A stretch of 64,000 nucleotides of DNA from Zingiber officinale (taxonomy: Eukaryota; Streptophyta; Magnoliopsida; Zingiberales; Zingiberaceae), in contig NC_055986.1 of NCBI RefSeq assembly GCF_018446385.1, forward strand, positions 27,266,302 through 27,330,301. The letters are read 5' to 3'. Both the position numbers and the translations under genes were made by a program. Under the pieces are notes generated by a model. The model ran no database searches. It saw nothing but the letters and a program-made list of their open reading frames with translations, and had not been told where the DNA came from. Positions 60,752 through 64,000 of the stretch are shown here, one piece after another. How positions within the stretch are numbered: the stretch's first letter is position 1; every line of letters starts with the position of its first letter.

Positions 60752-63700
60752 AATTGGCGTCGTCTGTGGGAACCCACTTGAATCTGAGCAGAGAAGATGG
60801 AAGAAGCTGGACGCCAACTCATGGTGATGCTCTCTCCCGAAGAACTCGACATGCTCATTCAAGCGCGAGCGTCTAAAATGGTGGAGCAACAGCAGAAGGC
60901 TCAAGCCGAGCGGATAGCACAGCAGGCGACGTCAGCTTCGGGCGGCCGAGCGGCCCCTGAAGACCGACCGGAGCACCTTTCGATATGGGGGCAAAACAAA
61001 GGTCCGACCGGCACTCAAGTGGAAGCACCGTTCGCCCCGATACCGTTCCATCGGACTCTGTTCGAGACACCGTCAGAGGGCGCGCAGGCCAATCTCGACC
61101 GGGGGTCTTCGTCCGACGAGGCACCTATTTATGACATCCGGAAGGGCAAGGCACCTCGAATGGAGTCATCCCCCGAGCGGATCAATCGTCAATTTTCTGA
61201 AGCCATCCTGAGAGACCCACTACTGAGGCACTACACGGCCCCGACGATCGGAGAGTACAACGGGACTAGCGACCCGGATGACCATCTGGGTAAGTTCGAC
61301 ATCACTGCCACGCTACATCAATATACAGATGGTGTAAAGTGCCGAGTGTTCCTCACCACCTTTTCGGGATCGGCGCAACGATGGTTCCGGAGGCTGCCGG
61401 ATGGATCGATCACCAGTTTTAAGGAGTTCCGAATGGCTTTCCTCCATCATTTCACGAGCAATAGGCGATACCAGAAGACCAGGGTTAGTCTGTTCGCCAT
61501 CAAACAAGGCTCGAGGGAGTCACTCCGAACTTACATCCAGCGCTTCAACCAGGTGGTCATGGACATCCCGACGGTCACCTCGGAGACCATGATGAACGCG
61601 TTCATGCAAGGGCTCGTGGACGACGACTTCTTCCGATCGCTCATCCGAAAGCCACCCCGCAGTTACGACCACATGCTGAACAAAGCCAACGAATACATCA
61701 ACATGGAGGAAGCCCAGACGATGAGGAGAAAAGAAGTGTCATCCGAGCCGCTGACAACCGCCGAGCGGAAGACCTCAGCCAGCCACCAACCACCGAGGGG
61801 ACCTCGGGCCGAGGGAGCAAGGCCATACCACGAAACCCGGACGCACTTGGTCCAGCATGTAGCAGCCGATCGGCCTAAACCGAAGGGAAAGATATGGACT
61901 CCCATGTTCTGTTCACTTCATCAGTTAGCCACCCACAACACCCGAGATTGTCGAAGCCTTCCGCAAATCGTTCACCCCACGCCCCGAAGCTATCGCCGTC
62001 GATCCCCTTCACTTGATCGGAGACACCGACACCAGGATACAGAACGGCGCGGGGCTAGGGAGTCGTCCAAGCGAAATCAGCAACCGAGGGTCCATCGCCA
62101 AGCTTCGCAAGAGAGAGCAAGACCTTCCGCTCGGGAGGAAGAGAATAGGAGCAACGTAGCTCGAGGCGAAATCAACATCATCGCCGGTGGCCCCACAGGA
62201 GGAGATTCAAACCGGGCCAGAAAGTCACGCGCTCGGCAGCTCAGGATCCACGCGGTCGGCTGCAGCCAGGAGCAGGCAAGCGGGCCCGAGATCAGCTTCG
62301 GGCCCCGGGACCTCGAGGGAGTCGAAGTCCCCCACGATAACACCCTCATCATCCGAGCGGTAATAGCTAATTACACTATCCACCGCATATTTATTGATAC
62401 AAGCAGCTCGGTCAACATAATTTTCAAGAAGGTGTTCGATCAACTTCAAATTGACCGAGCCGAGCTATTGCCAATGACGACCACGTTATACAGGTTCACG
62501 GGCAATGAGGTCCTCCCGATCGGCCAGACCAGACTGGCTATCTCGCTAGGGGAAGTGCCGCTCAGGAGAACGCGTACCACTAACTTCATTATGGTCGACG
62601 CCCCTTCCGCATACAATGTGATCCTGGGACGGCCGTCTCTCAACGAGTTCCGACCGGTCATCTCAACATTTTGTCAAAAGATAAAATTCCCCGTTGAAGA
62701 TCAAGTGGGGGAAGTCCGAGGAGACCAGCAGGCAGCCCGACGATGTTATGTGGAAATAGTCAGAGTCGAGGCAAAGGCCGCTCGGAAAGCTCCACGGATC
62801 GAGGTAAATGCTATAACTAAAAAGCCACCTTCCTTGGTTTATGAAGAAAAAGAAGAGGTACAGATCCACCCTACCCGACCAGACTCCACTACGTTCATAG
62901 CATCCGACCTGGAGGCGAGCCAAAAGGAGAGGCTGGTCAAATGCCTCCAACAGAACTGCGACGTCTTTGCTTGGTCGACTCACGAGTTGCCGGGAGTCTC
63001 GCCGAGCATAGCGCAGCACGAGCTTCATGTGCGGCCGGACGCTCGGCCGGTGAAACAGAGGAAGAGGGACTTCAGCGCCGAACAGAATGTCATCATCCGA
63101 GCGAAAGTTGAGAAGCTCCTGCAGGCTGGCCATATACGGGAGGTACAATTCCCAAGCTGGCTCGCAAATGTGGTGCTAGTCTCCAAGCCCGGCAACAAAT
63201 GGAGGGTCTGCATCGACTTCCGTGACCTTAATAAAACGTGCCCTTAGAATTTCTACCCTCTACCCCGAATTGACCAACTGATAGATTCTACCACTGGGTG
63301 CGAGCTGATATGCATGTTGGATGCATATCAGGGCTACCACCAAGTGTCGCTCGCCCGGGAAGATCAGGAAAAGGTGAGCTTCGTTACTACGCACGAGACT
63401 TACTGCTACAACGTAATGTCGTTCAGGCTGAAGAACGCCGGAGCTACATACCAAAGGCTAATGAACAAAGTGTTCCGGGAGCAAATCGGGCGCAACCTGG
63501 AGGTATACGTGGATGATATACTTATTAAATATTTCCGGGCAGCAGATCTTTGTGCAGATATATAGGAAACCTGCCGAACGCTGAGGAAGTACGGAGTTAA
63601 CCTGAACCCACAAAAATGTCTGTTCGGGGCAAAAGGTGGACGCTTCCTCGGTTACATTGTGACCGAGCGGGTTATAGAGGCGAACCCTAGCAAGGTAAAA

Positions 63701-64000
63701 GCGCTGCAGGATATGTCGCCTCCCAAAAACCTGAGGGAAGTGCAGCGTCTTACTGGTCGAATAACGGCGTTATCGCGATTCATCTCTAGAACGGCCGACC
63801 GGAGCCTACCTTTCTTCAAGATCCTGCGTAAAGCTGCCAAGTTTCAGTGGGACGGGGAGTGTGATCGGGCGTTTGAAGACTTGAAAGCCTATCTGAATTC
63901 GTTACCTGTACTGGCTAAGCCGAACATAGGCGAGCCTCTCCGTATATACTTGTCATCAACCGAGCATGTTGTTGGCTCGGCGCTGGTGAAAGAGGACGGG
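59945..64000 (+). mobile_element. Ty3-gypsy retrotransposon, Tat-like lineage, running off the window
   Basis: After the LTR and primer-binding site, gag-pol coding starts at 60797. Order of parts: a long N-terminal gag with a capsid-type domain (61330-61700, with GSAQRWFRRLPDG and YIQRFNQVV), an Arg-rich linker, an aspartic protease region (62380-62700, ending ILGRPSLNEFRP), reverse transcriptase (62980-63560, CIDFRDLNK and YVDDILIK) and the start of RNase H (63860 onward). The 3' part and 3' LTR are outside the window, so completeness cannot be judged; what is seen is well preserved and probably recent. It has at least one break in the visible part. Confidence 0.9.

Overview
The window is nuclear DNA of a flowering plant. 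It holds spliced plant genes, nuclear tRNA genes, and Ty1-copia, Ty3-gypsy, hAT, Mutator-like, RTE LINE and tRNA-SINE insertions. The YSL protein closely resembles what I remember of monocot YSL6, so a monocot is likely; Zingiberales is my guess from the style of the LTR families, not a demonstration. Coordinates below were derived by hand from splice sites, reading phase and target-site duplications (TSDs).

Four host protein genes can be reconstructed completely. (1) 5063-25378 (+): a seven-exon YSL6-type metal-nicotianamine transporter of 667 aa. Its first intron is 12.45 kb, and about 11.9 kb of that is a nest of transposable elements. (2) 27709-31213 (+): a ten-exon amidohydrolase-2 family protein of 329 aa. 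(3) 31611-34069 (-): a three-exon LITAF-domain (GILP-like) protein of 159 aa, convergent with gene 2. (4) 50017-50704 (+): a two-exon CURLY FLAG LEAF1-like WW-domain protein of 183 aa. Two intact nuclear tRNA genes, Gly(UCC) and initiator Met(CAU), lie between genes 1 and 2. A host-like gene remnant with a signal peptide and three in-frame stops lies on the minus strand at 2976-3476.

Region by region. 1-2974: 3' end of an LTR element plus LTR fragments. 2976-5062: pseudogene and AT-rich DNA. 5063-25378: YSL6 with a copia element (5457-17380) in intron 1, itself holding a second LTR element (7815-15652) and a Mutator-like element (16179-17364). Intron 2 holds a LINE scrap, a foldback MITE, a small hAT and an RTE LINE; intron 6 holds a SINE. 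25379-27700: intergenic, with a ~195-bp tandem repeat and the two tRNA genes. 27709-34069: genes 2 and 3. 34070-37505: AT-rich DNA. 37514-49386: hAT elements, a nested LTR composite and a foldback array. 50017-50704: CFL1-like gene. 52165-54446: a 240-bp tandem repeat and a copia LTR. 54447 to the end: a second copy of the BED-finger hAT, split by an LTR element (55542-59228) and then by a Tat-type gypsy element that runs off the window.

The most unusual structure is at 46843-49386. Terminal inverted repeats enclose a tandem series of five large hairpins of two alternating types (A-B-A-B-A), the third split by a solo LTR with a perfect 5-bp TSD. Many insertions have clear TSDs, so the order of insertion can be read in several places.
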